Shown here piece by piece: positions 37,041-44,522 of a stretch of DNA of 64,000 nucleotides (the first letter of the stretch is position 1; each line of letters opens with the position of its first letter). The notes under the pieces were generated by a model. The model was not told where the DNA came from. It ran no database searches and saw nothing but the letters and a program-made list of their open reading frames with translations. Location of the stretch: assembly GCA_963786625.1 (NCBI GenBank), contig CAWAZS010000005.1:275080-339079 (forward strand), in the 5' to 3' direction. This stretch comes from CAIWHR01 sp963786625. GTDB lineage: Bacteria; Pseudomonadota; Gammaproteobacteria; Burkholderiales; Casimicrobiaceae. The position numbers were made by a program, and so were the translations under genes.

Positions 37041-38027
37041 CTACCCGAGCAGCGACGCGACGCCGGCGCGCTCTTCCTCCAGCTCCTTCAGCGTCGCGTC
37101 CATCTTCTCGCGCGAGAACGCGTCGATCTCGAGGCCCGTCACGCGCGTGTACTCGCCGCTGGCCGTGGTCACCGGCACGCCGTACATCACGTCCTGCGGG
37201 ACGCCGTAGCTGCCGTCGGACGGGATCCCCATGGTCACCCACTTGCCGCCGCTCCCGAGCGCCCAGTCGCGCACGTGGTCGATGGCCGCGTTGGCGGCGG
37301 ACGCCGCGGACGACGCCCCGCGCGCCGCGATGATCTCGGCGCCGCGCTTGCCGACCTTCGGCAGGAACGCCGTGCGGTTCCATTCGTCGTCGTTGATCAG
37401 CGCCTTCAGCGACTGACCCTGCGTGGTGGCGAAGCGGTAATCGGCGTACATCGTCGGCGAGTGGTTGCCCCACACGCAGAACTTCTCGATGGACTCGATC
37501 GGCTTGCCGCTCTTCTGCGCGAGCTGCGAGAGCGCGCGGTTGTGGTCGAGCCGCATCATCGCCGTGAAGTTCTTCTTCGGCAGGGACGGCGCCGATTTCA
37601 TCGCGATGTAGGCGTTGGTGTTCGCCGGATTGCCGACGACCAGGACGCGCACGTTGCGCGAGGCCACCTTGTCGAGCGCCTTGCCCTGCTCGATGAAGAT
37701 CTTGGCGTTCTCGAGCAGCAGGTCCTTGCGCTCCATCCCCGGGCCGCGCGGCTTTGCGCCGACGAGCAGCGCGTAGTCGGCGTCGCGGAACGCCGTCGCC
37801 GGGTCGCCGGTGCCGGTCATCCCGGCGAGCAGCGGGAACGCGCAGTCTTCCAGCTCCATCATCACGCCCTTCAGCGCGGCCTGCGGCTTCTCGATCGGCA
37901 GCTCGAGCAGCTGCAGGATCACCGGCTGGTCCTTGCCCAGCATTTCGCCCGAGGCGATGCGGAAGAGGATGGCGTATCCGATCTGGCCGGCGGCGCCGGT
38001 GACGGCAACACGGACGGGTTTCTTCAT
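37041..38027 (-). CDS. mdh: Malate dehydrogenase
   Basis: NAD-dependent malate dehydrogenase of 328 residues, oxidising malate to oxaloacetate. The N-terminal nucleotide loop is VTGAAGQIGYAILF, VGNPANTNAYIAM follows, and the catalytic histidine lies in WGNHSPTMYADY. The subtype is the longer, cytoplasmic-type MDH of betaproteobacteria and plants' cytosolic form. It is transcribed away from the GntR gene and shares its control region; CCCCGGAG precedes the ATG. Confidence 0.97.
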   Translation of the reverse strand: MKKPVRVAVTGAAGQIGYAILFRIASGEMLGKDQPVILQLLELPIEKPQAALKGVMMELEDCAFPLLAGMTGTGDPATAFRDADYALLVGAKPRGPGMERKDLLLENAKIFIEQGKALDKVASRNVRVLVVGNPANTNAYIAMKSAPSLPKKNFTAMMRLDHNRALSQLAQKSGKPIESIEKFCVWGNHSPTMYADYRFATTQGQSLKALINDDEWNRTAFLPKVGKRGAEIIAARGASSAASAANAAIDHVRDWALGSGGKWVTMGIPSDGSYGVPQDVMYGVPVTTASGEYTRVTGLEIDAFSREKMDATLKELEEERAGVASLLG

Positions 38028-38230
38028 TGCGGGCTCCGGGGAGGGGTGGAAGGGAAGAGGGGAAGAACGACGTTCGCGCGAGCGTGGAACCTTTCGGCAC
38101 TGCACCGCATGGCCGGCATCCGGCAGGTGCTGCAGTGCGGCAGAATCGCCGGCGCCGAAGGCGATGCGGTCGACCTCGTCCGGCGCGAGCATTCTAGACT
38201 GCGGCGCGGCAAAGTGTCAATCAAGTCCTA

Positions 38231-38253
38231 TGTCTTATATAAGATAACAGACA
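38231..38253. promoter_or_regulatory. Palindromic operator between mdh and gntR
   Basis: The perfect 10 bp palindrome CTTATATAAG (38234-38243) sits inside a wider dyad TGTCT (38231-38235) / AGACA (38249-38253). It is the only AT-rich island in the 331 bp divergent region and would overlap the -10 of a leftward mdh promoter (TATATA after an 18 bp spacer from TTGTCT). It is the natural site for the adjacent GntR regulator. The rest of the region to either side shows nothing coding. Confidence 0.6.
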
Positions 38254-38358
38254 TGAGATAGACAACCAGCGTCGGCCGGGCGGATAATGCCCGATCGCGC
38301 GCCCGCGAAATGGCAGCGGGCCGCCTTGCCAACCCGGGCCCGACCTTCGCGACCGACC

Positions 38359-39096
38359 ATGTCCGCACCGCACGGCGCGCCGTCGTTCAAGCCGCTCTAC
38401 GAGCAGATCAGGGCGCTGCTCGAGCGCAGCCTCGACGAGGGCGAGTGGCGACCCACGGAGGCGATCCCCAGCGAGGCGGCCCTTGCGACGCGCTTCGGCG
38501 TCTCGCAAGGGACGGTGCGCAAGGCGATCGACGCGCTGGCCGCGGACAATCTCGTGGTGCGCCGGCAGGGGAAGGGAACGTTCGTCGCCACGCACACCGA
38601 GGAGCAGTCCTCGATGTTCCGGTTCCTGCGGCTGCGGCGCAACGACGGACGCGACGAGCATCCGGCGAGCCGGCTCCTCGACGTGCGCCGCGGCAAGGCG
38701 ACTGCCGAAACGGCGCGGCTGCTCGACCTCAAGCCGGGCGATCCGGTGATCCTGCTGCGCCGGGTGCTCGAATACTCGGGCGAACCGGTGATCCTCGACG
38801 AGATCGCGCTGCCGGCATCGCCGTTCAAGGGTCTGACGCGAGCGAAGGTCGAGGCCTATGAAGGCTCGATGTACAGCTTCTTCGAGACGCAGTTCGGCGT
38901 GCACATCCTGCGGGCGCGCGAAAAGCTGCGCGCGATCGCCGCGGACGAGGCGAGCGCGGCCATCCTGCGGGTCGCCCCGGGCGAGCCCCTGCTGTCCGTC
39001 GACCGCGTAACGCTCACCTACGGCGACCGACCGGTCGAGTGGCGGCGTGGCCTGTGCACGACGCGCAACCACCACTACCTGAACGAACTTCGATGA
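38359..39096 (+). CDS. GntR-family (HutC/UTRA) transcriptional regulator
   Basis: 245 residues. The N-terminal winged helix (FKPLYEQIRALLERSL, then RFGVSQGTVRKAIDALAADNLVVRRQGKGTFVA) is followed by a UTRA effector domain ending GLCTTRNHHYLNEL. It faces the sdh-gltA group and is divergent from mdh, so it probably senses a TCA-related acid and controls both arms, as is common for this gene order. The effector is unknown. The start MSAPHGAPSFKPLYEQI is preferred; an ATG 72 bp upstream gives a non-conserved extension. Confidence 0.88.
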   Translation: MSAPHGAPSFKPLYEQIRALLERSLDEGEWRPTEAIPSEAALATRFGVSQGTVRKAIDALAADNLVVRRQGKGTFVATHTEEQSSMFRFLRLRRNDGRDEHPASRLLDVRRGKATAETARLLDLKPGDPVILLRRVLEYSGEPVILDEIALPASPFKGLTRAKVEAYEGSMYSFFETQFGVHILRAREKLRAIAADEASAAILRVAPGEPLLSVDRVTLTYGDRPVEWRRGLCTTRNHHYLNELR

Positions 39097-39127
39097 CGCT
39101 GCCGGGGCCCGGAGGGGCCCGCGCGGA

Positions 39128-39158
39128 TTGCCGAGAGCGCCGCTCGACGCGCTATAAT
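39128..39158 (+). promoter_or_regulatory. Candidate sdh operon promoter
   Basis: A perfect TATAAT (39153-39158) with TTGCCG (39128-39133) 19 bp upstream lies between gntR and sdhC. The leader would be about 180 bp. The -35 and spacing are weak but the -10 is the best in the region. Confidence 0.5.
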
Positions 39159-39342
39159 CGGCCGCTGCCCTGCAAAACAACCGCCGGTGGGCGCGGACGC
39201 GTCGGGTCGGTCGCGAGAGGGATGTTGCGATCGGCGTGCCTGCCTCGGCGCCTGCGGACCGCCTTCATGCCCAGTCAACGGTTTCCATGTTGCCCCTTCG
39301 AGCCGTGCCCGCGGCCGCGGGAGCGCGGCCCCGCCGGAACGA

Positions 39343-39744
39343 ATGATGACCGGCGCTGAGCACCCCGCGGCGAAGCGCCGCCCGGTCTACCTGAACCTGC
39401 CGCGGATCCGTCTGCCGCTGCCGGGCTTCGTGTCGTTCCTGCACCGCTTCTCCGGCGCGGTCATGTTCGTGTTCGGCATCCCGCTGCTGCTCGCCGGCGT
39501 CGGGGCGTCGCTCGCCTCGCCGGAGTCGTACGCGGAAGTCAGGTCCGCGTTCGCCCATCCCCTCGCCAAGCTCGTGGCGATCGGCGCCGTCTGGGCGTAC
39601 GCCCATCATTTCTTCGCCGGCATCCGGCATCTGCTGCTCGACCTGCACGTGGGGATCGAGCTTCAGGCTGCGCGCCGGTCGAGCGCGGCCGCCGGCCTGC
39701 TTGCGATCGCGCTCACGCTGATCGTCGGGGTGCGCCTTTGGTGA
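39343..39744 (+). CDS. sdhC: Succinate dehydrogenase cytochrome b556 subunit
   Basis: 133 residues, three transmembrane helices. RPVYLNLPRIRLPLPG and SFLHRFSGAVMF match SdhC, and the heme-ligand region is AYAHHFFAGIRHLLLDLHVG. Anchors complex II and takes part in ubiquinone binding. Either of two adjacent ATGs (39343, 39346) could be used. Its TGA overlaps the GTG of sdhD. Confidence 0.93.
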   Translation: MMTGAEHPAAKRRPVYLNLPRIRLPLPGFVSFLHRFSGAVMFVFGIPLLLAGVGASLASPESYAEVRSAFAHPLAKLVAIGAVWAYAHHFFAGIRHLLLDLHVGIELQAARRSSAAAGLLAIALTLIVGVRLW

Positions 39745-40094
39745 CTCGGCGGCACGCCGTCGGCGCGCACTACGGTCTGCGCGACTGGCTCGCGCAGCGG
39801 CTGACCGCGCTGGTGATGGCCGCCTACACGCTGCTCCTCCTCGCGGTCGCGCTGTGGAACGGCGGCATCGACTACCCGCTGTGGACGGCGCTGTTCCGCA
39901 ACGCCGCGTTCAAGCTCGCCTCGTTCGTGTTCATGGTCGCGCTCGGCTGGCACGCGTGGGTCGGCATGCGCAACATCTACATGGATTACGTCAAGCCCGC
40001 CGCCGTGCGGATGGCGCTGCACGCGGCGACGATCGCCGTGCTGATCGCCTATCTCGGCTGGACGATCCAGATCCTGTGGGGCGGCGCGCGATGA
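39741..40094 (+). CDS. sdhD: Succinate dehydrogenase membrane anchor subunit
   Basis: 117 residues with three hydrophobic helices and AHYGLRDWLAQRLTAL at the N-terminus, typical of SdhD. WHAWVGMRNIYMDYVK holds the likely quinone-site/heme residues. The GTG start overlaps the sdhC stop by 4 bp (GTGA) and its own TGA overlaps the sdhA ATG (ATGA), showing tight translational coupling. Confidence 0.92.
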   Translation: MTRRHAVGAHYGLRDWLAQRLTALVMAAYTLLLLAVALWNGGIDYPLWTALFRNAAFKLASFVFMVALGWHAWVGMRNIYMDYVKPAAVRMALHAATIAVLIAYLGWTIQILWGGAR

Positions 40095-41854
40095 GGCTGC
40101 CCGTCCGCCGATTCGACGCGATCGTCGTCGGCGCCGGCGGCGCCGGCATGCGCGCGTCGCTGCAGCTCGCCGAGGCCGGACTCTCGGTCGCCGTGCTGTC
40201 GAAGGTGTTTCCGACGCGCTCGCACACGGTGGCCGCGCAGGGGGGCATCGGCGCCTCGCTCGGCAACATGTCCGAGGACAGCTGGCTGTGGCACATGTAC
40301 GACACGATCAAGGGCTCCGACTGGCTCGGCGACCAGGATGCGATCGAGTACATGTGCAAGATGGCGCCGCAGGTCGTCTACGAGCTCGAGCACTTCGGTA
40401 TGCCGTTCGACCGCAACGCCGACGGCACGATCTACCAGCGCCCGTTCGGCGGGCACTCGGCGAACTTCGGCGACAAGCCGGTGCAGCGCGCCTGCGCCGC
40501 GGCCGACCGCACCGGGCACGCGCTCGTGCACACCCTCTATCAGCGCAACGTCCGCGCGAAGACCCACTTCTTCGTCGAGTGGATGGCGCTGGACCTCATC
40601 CGCGACGCCGACGGCGACGTGCTCGGCGTCGTCGCGATGGAGATGGAGACCAGCGAGGTCGTGATCCTGCACGCGAAGGCGACGATGCTCGCGACCGGCG
40701 GCGCCGGCCGCATCTTCGCGGCGTCGACCAACGCGTTCATCAACACCGGAGACGGTCTCGGCATGGCGGCGCGCGCCGGCATCCCGCTGCAGGACATGGA
40801 GTTCTGGCAGTTCCATCCGACCGGCGTCCACGGCGCAGGCGTGCTGATCACCGAAGGCGTGCGCGGCGAGGGCGGGATTCTGCTCAACTGCGACGGCGAG
40901 CGCTTCATGGAGCGCTATGCGCCGAACCTGAAGGACCTCGCCTCGCGCGACGTCGTCAGCCGGTCGATGGACCAGGAGATCAAGGAGGGCCGCGGCTGCG
41001 GTCCGCACAAGGACCACGTGCTCCTCAAGCTCGACCATCTCGGTCCGGAAGTGATCCTGAAGCGGCTGCCGTCGATCCGCGAGATCGCGCTCAAGTTCGC
41101 GAATGTCGACTGCATACGCGAGCCCATTCCCGTAGTGCCGACGGCCCACTATCAGATGGGCGGCATCCCGACCAACGTCCACGGCCAGGTGGTCGCGCCG
41201 AAGGGGGGCGACTACAAGGCGGTCGTCAACGGCCTCTACGCGGTCGGCGAATGCGCGTGCGTGTCGGTGCACGGCGCCAACCGGCTGGGCACCAATTCGC
41301 TGCTCGACATCGTCGTGTTCGGGCGCTCGGCCGGCAACCACATCGTCGAACTGAACCTGCAGCGCGCGGCGCACAAGCCGCTCCCGCCGGATGCGGCGGA
41401 TGCCGCGCTCGCCCGGCTCGCCCGGCTCGACGGCGCAGTCGCCGGCGAATCGGTGCCGGAGGTCGCCGGCGATCTGCGCAGGGTGATACAGGCGCACTGC
41501 GGCGTGTTCCGCAACCAGGAGCTCCTGGCGGAGGGAGTGCGGATGGTGGCCGAGCTCGACGAGCGGGTGAAGCGCAGCGCGATCAAGGACCGGAGCAGGA
41601 CGTTCAACACGGCGCGGGTGGAGGCGCTGGAGCTCGACAATCTGATCGAAACCGCCAAGGCCACCGTGGTTTCGGCGGAAGCGCGGCGGGAGTCGCGCGG
41701 CGCGCAGGCGCGCAGCGACTATCCGAACCGCGACGATGCGAACTGGCTCAAGCACACGCTGTGGTATCGCGACGGCAACCGCCTCGAGTACAAGCCCGTG
41801 AACCTGAAACCGGTGTCCGTCGAGGCCTTTCCGCCGAAGGCTCGCACCTATTGA
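40091..41854 (+). CDS. sdhA: Succinate dehydrogenase flavoprotein subunit
   Basis: 587-residue catalytic subunit that oxidises succinate to fumarate. VVGAGGAGMRASLQL binds FAD, His45 in RSHTVAAQGG is the covalent FAD attachment site, and HPTGVHGAGVLITEGVRGEG carries active-site residues. RLGTNSLLDIVVFG is also typical. The length is normal. It is coupled to sdhD and followed after 73 bp by sdhB. Confidence 0.97.
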   Translation: MRLPVRRFDAIVVGAGGAGMRASLQLAEAGLSVAVLSKVFPTRSHTVAAQGGIGASLGNMSEDSWLWHMYDTIKGSDWLGDQDAIEYMCKMAPQVVYELEHFGMPFDRNADGTIYQRPFGGHSANFGDKPVQRACAAADRTGHALVHTLYQRNVRAKTHFFVEWMALDLIRDADGDVLGVVAMEMETSEVVILHAKATMLATGGAGRIFAASTNAFINTGDGLGMAARAGIPLQDMEFWQFHPTGVHGAGVLITEGVRGEGGILLNCDGERFMERYAPNLKDLASRDVVSRSMDQEIKEGRGCGPHKDHVLLKLDHLGPEVILKRLPSIREIALKFANVDCIREPIPVVPTAHYQMGGIPTNVHGQVVAPKGGDYKAVVNGLYAVGECACVSVHGANRLGTNSLLDIVVFGRSAGNHIVELNLQRAAHKPLPPDAADAALARLARLDGAVAGESVPEVAGDLRRVIQAHCGVFRNQELLAEGVRMVAELDERVKRSAIKDRSRTFNTARVEALELDNLIETAKATVVSAEARRESRGAQARSDYPNRDDANWLKHTLWYRDGNRLEYKPVNLKPVSVEAFPPKARTY

Positions 41855-41927
41855 TCGAGCGCATGGGCGTCATTCCGCATTGCGGCTCGATCGCAGGTGG
41901 TGATCGGGCAGTGCCCGGAGATCCTGG

Positions 41928-42623
41928 ATGAAGTTCCGCATCTACCGCTACGACCCCGAGACCGACGCCAAGCCGCGCCTTCAGGATTACGACGTCGCGC
42001 TCGATCCGCACGACCGGATGCTGCTCGACGCGCTGATGCGGCTCAAGGCGGTCGACGACACGCTCAGTTTCCGCCGGAGCTGCCGCGAGGGTGTCTGCGG
42101 CTCCGATGCGATGAACATCAACGGCAAGAACGGGCTGGCGTGCGTCACCAATCTGAACGACCTCAAGGAGCCGGTCGAGCTGCGCCCGCTGCCCGGGCTG
42201 CCGGTGATCCGCGACCTGATCGTGGACATGAGCCAGTTCTTCAAGCAGTACCATTCGATCACGCCGTACCTCGTCAACGATGCGCCGCCGCCCGAGAGGG
42301 AGCGGCTTCAGTCGCCCGAGGACCGCGAGGAGCTCGACGGGCTCTACGAGTGCATCCTCTGCGCGTGCTGCTCGACGGCCTGCCCGTCGTTCTGGTGGAA
42401 TCCGGACAAGTTCGTCGGCCCCGCCGGGCTGCTGACGGCCTACCGCTTCATCGCGGACTCGCGCGACCAGGCGACCAACGAGCGCCTCGACAATCTGGAA
42501 GACCCCTACCGGCTCTTCCGCTGCCACTCGATCATGAACTGCGTGGACGTCTGCCCGAAGGGGCTGAACCCGACGTTGGCGATCGGCAAGATCAAGGAAA
42601 TCATGGTGCGGAGGGCGATCTAG
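41928..42623 (+). CDS. sdhB: Succinate dehydrogenase iron-sulfur subunit
   Basis: 231 residues carrying three clusters: [2Fe-2S] in CREGVCGSDAMNINGKNGLA plus its next Cys, [4Fe-4S] in CILCACCSTACPSFW, and [3Fe-4S] in CHSIMNCVDVCPKGLNP. Transfers electrons from FAD to quinone. Fourth gene of the sdhCDAB cluster. Confidence 0.97.
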   Translation: MKFRIYRYDPETDAKPRLQDYDVALDPHDRMLLDALMRLKAVDDTLSFRRSCREGVCGSDAMNINGKNGLACVTNLNDLKEPVELRPLPGLPVIRDLIVDMSQFFKQYHSITPYLVNDAPPPERERLQSPEDREELDGLYECILCACCSTACPSFWWNPDKFVGPAGLLTAYRFIADSRDQATNERLDNLEDPYRLFRCHSIMNCVDVCPKGLNPTLAIGKIKEIMVRRAI

Positions 42624-42654
42624 TCTTCGTTCCCCGCGTCCGCGAGCCCGACCG

Positions 42655-42951
42655 ATGCCTGCCGAGTCCGCCGATCCACGCCCGCTGCCCGGAGACGGGA
42701 CCCCTGCCGCGTTCGACGACCGGCGCCTGGCGCGTCTGCGCTGGCGCTGCCGGCGGGGAATGCTGGAAAACGACCTCGTCCTGGCGCGATTCCTCGACGC
42801 ACGCGGCACGGCGATGACGGCGGACGAGGTGGTCGCGCTCGACCGGCTGCTCGACCTCGCCGATAGCGATTTATGGGACCTGCTCGCGGGCCGCTCCGAG
42901 CCCGACGACGCGGCGCTGCGCCCGCTGGTGGCGGCGCTGCGCGCGGCGTGA
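42655..42951 (+). CDS. sdhE: FAD assembly factor SdhE
   Basis: 98-residue protein of the SdhE/Sdh5 family that helps attach FAD to SdhA. The signature RGMLEND is at residues 34-40, followed by the usual LDLADSDLWDLLAG. The N-terminal 20 residues are longer and Pro-rich compared with E. coli. It lies 31 bp after sdhB. Confidence 0.9.
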   Translation: MPAESADPRPLPGDGTPAAFDDRRLARLRWRCRRGMLENDLVLARFLDARGTAMTADEVVALDRLLDLADSDLWDLLAGRSEPDDAALRPLVAALRAA

Positions 42952-43028
42952 GCGGGGTTCCGGGAGACACGAACGTGCCTTGCGCCGGAAGGCCGCGAGA
43001 CAGGCAGAATAGGCGAATATCAGGAGGC

Positions 43029-43053
43029 GCCGCGGCAACACCGTTGCCGCGGC
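43029..43053 (+). promoter_or_regulatory. Strong hairpin in the gltA leader
   Basis: A perfect 11 bp stem (GCCGCGGCAAC / GTTGCCGCGGC) with an ACC loop ends 31 bp before the gltA ATG. No T-tract follows, so it is more likely an mRNA stabiliser or a control element than a terminator. Confidence 0.45.
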
Positions 43054-43084
43054 AGCAGGAACAACCGTGGATGGAGCAGACGAC

Positions 43085-44389
43085 ATGACCGACCGCACCG
43101 CGAGCTTGACCTTTTCCGACGGATCACCGGCCGTCACCTTTCCGATCCTGAAGGGCACCATCGGACCGGACGTCATCGACATCCGGACGCTCTACGGCAA
43201 GACCGGCAAGTTCACCTACGACCCCGGGTTCCTGTCGACCGCATCGTGCAACTCGACGATCACGTTCATCGACGGCGACAAGGGGGAGCTCCTCTACCGC
43301 GGCTACCCGATCGAGGAGCTCGCGGTGAAGTGCGATTTCATGGAGGTCTGCCACCTGCTGCTCTACGGCGAGCTGCCGAACAGCGCGAAAAAGACGGAGT
43401 TCACCGGCCGCGTGATCAAGCACACGATGGTCAACGAGCAGATGCAGGCCTTCCTGACCGGCTTCCGCCGGGACTCCCACCCGATGGCGGTGATGACCGG
43501 GCTGGTCGGCGCGCTGTCGGCGTTCTACCCCGACTCGATCAACCTCCACGATGCGAACCAGCGCGACATCTCGGCGATCCGGCTGATCGCGAAGATGCCG
43601 ACGCTGGTCGCGATGGCCTACAAATACTCGGTCGGCCAGCCTTACATGTATCCGCGCAACGACCTGTCGTACGCCGGGAACTTCATGCGGATGATGTTCG
43701 CGACGCCCTGCGAGGACTACAAGTCGAACGACGTGCTGGTGCGGGCGATGGACCGGATCTTCATCCTGCACGCCGACCACGAGCAGAACGCGTCGACGTC
43801 GACGGTGCGGCTGTGCGCGTCGTCGGGCACGAACCCCTTCGCGGCGATCGCGGCAGGCGTGGCCTGCCTGTGGGGCCCGGCGCACGGCGGCGCCAACGAG
43901 GCCTGCCTCAGCATGCTGGGCGATATCCAGGCCAACGGCGGCATCGCGAAGATCGGCGAGTTCATCGCCAAGGTCAAGGACAAGAACAGCACCGTCAAGC
44001 TGATGGGCTTCGGCCACCGCGTCTACAAGAACTACGACCCGCGCGCAAAGCTGATGCGCGAGACCTGCCACGAGGTGCTGGAGGCGCTCGGGCTGCACGA
44101 CGACCCGCTGTTCAAGCTGGCGATGGGCCTCGAGAAGATTGCGCTGGAGGACGACTACTTCGTCTCGCGCAAGCTCTATCCGAACGTCGACTACTACTCC
44201 GGGATCGTGCAGAAAGCGATCGGCATTCCGGTGCCGCTGTTCACGGCGATCTTCGCGCTCGCGCGCACGGCCGGCTGGATCGCGCAACTGAACGAGATGA
44301 TCGCCGACCCGGAATACAAGATCGGCCGGCCCCGCCAGCTCTTTTCCGGCGCGACGCGGCGCTCGGTGAAGCCGGTCGGCGAGCGCTGA
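43085..44389 (+). CDS. gltA: Citrate synthase (type II)
   Basis: 434-residue citrate synthase condensing acetyl-CoA and oxaloacetate. Catalytic residues lie in GPAHGGANEA and GFGHRVYKNYDPRA, and FDRL-type sequences are replaced by the usual GIVQKAIGIPVPLFT. The N-terminal domain (DIRTLYGKTGKFTYDPGF) is typical of the NADH-inhibited hexameric Gram-negative form. A GTG 18 bp upstream is possible but the ATG fits the family start. It follows sdhE and precedes sucA on the same strand. Confidence 0.97.
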   Translation: MTDRTASLTFSDGSPAVTFPILKGTIGPDVIDIRTLYGKTGKFTYDPGFLSTASCNSTITFIDGDKGELLYRGYPIEELAVKCDFMEVCHLLLYGELPNSAKKTEFTGRVIKHTMVNEQMQAFLTGFRRDSHPMAVMTGLVGALSAFYPDSINLHDANQRDISAIRLIAKMPTLVAMAYKYSVGQPYMYPRNDLSYAGNFMRMMFATPCEDYKSNDVLVRAMDRIFILHADHEQNASTSTVRLCASSGTNPFAAIAAGVACLWGPAHGGANEACLSMLGDIQANGGIAKIGEFIAKVKDKNSTVKLMGFGHRVYKNYDPRAKLMRETCHEVLEALGLHDDPLFKLAMGLEKIALEDDYFVSRKLYPNVDYYSGIVQKAIGIPVPLFTAIFALARTAGWIAQLNEMIADPEYKIGRPRQLFSGATRRSVKPVGER

Positions 44390-44522
44390 GCCCGATCGGC
44401 AGGAGGCAGCACCGCCCGGCCCGCCGGGCGGTCGCACGCGCCCGCCGCGGAGCGGGCGGGATGGCGTTCGGTCCCGGCGGCCGCCGGGACCCGTTCGATC
44501 GTGATGGGCCGAGGACGAGGCG
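44390..44522 (+). promoter_or_regulatory. sucA leader with two hairpins (sucA RNA motif candidate)
   Basis: The 133 bp gltA-sucA gap contains a perfect 10 bp stem with a 2 nt loop (44411-44432, ACCGCCCGGC / GCCGGGCGGT) and a 7 bp stem (44439-44458, CGCCCGC / GCGGGCG). In Burkholderiales a conserved structured RNA, the sucA motif, is known in this position. I cannot confirm the consensus by eye, so this is a candidate based on position and structure. Confidence 0.4.

Noticed and set aside
40049..41755. Long minus-strand open frame opposite sdhA
   Set aside because: Shadow of sdhA with no domain features.
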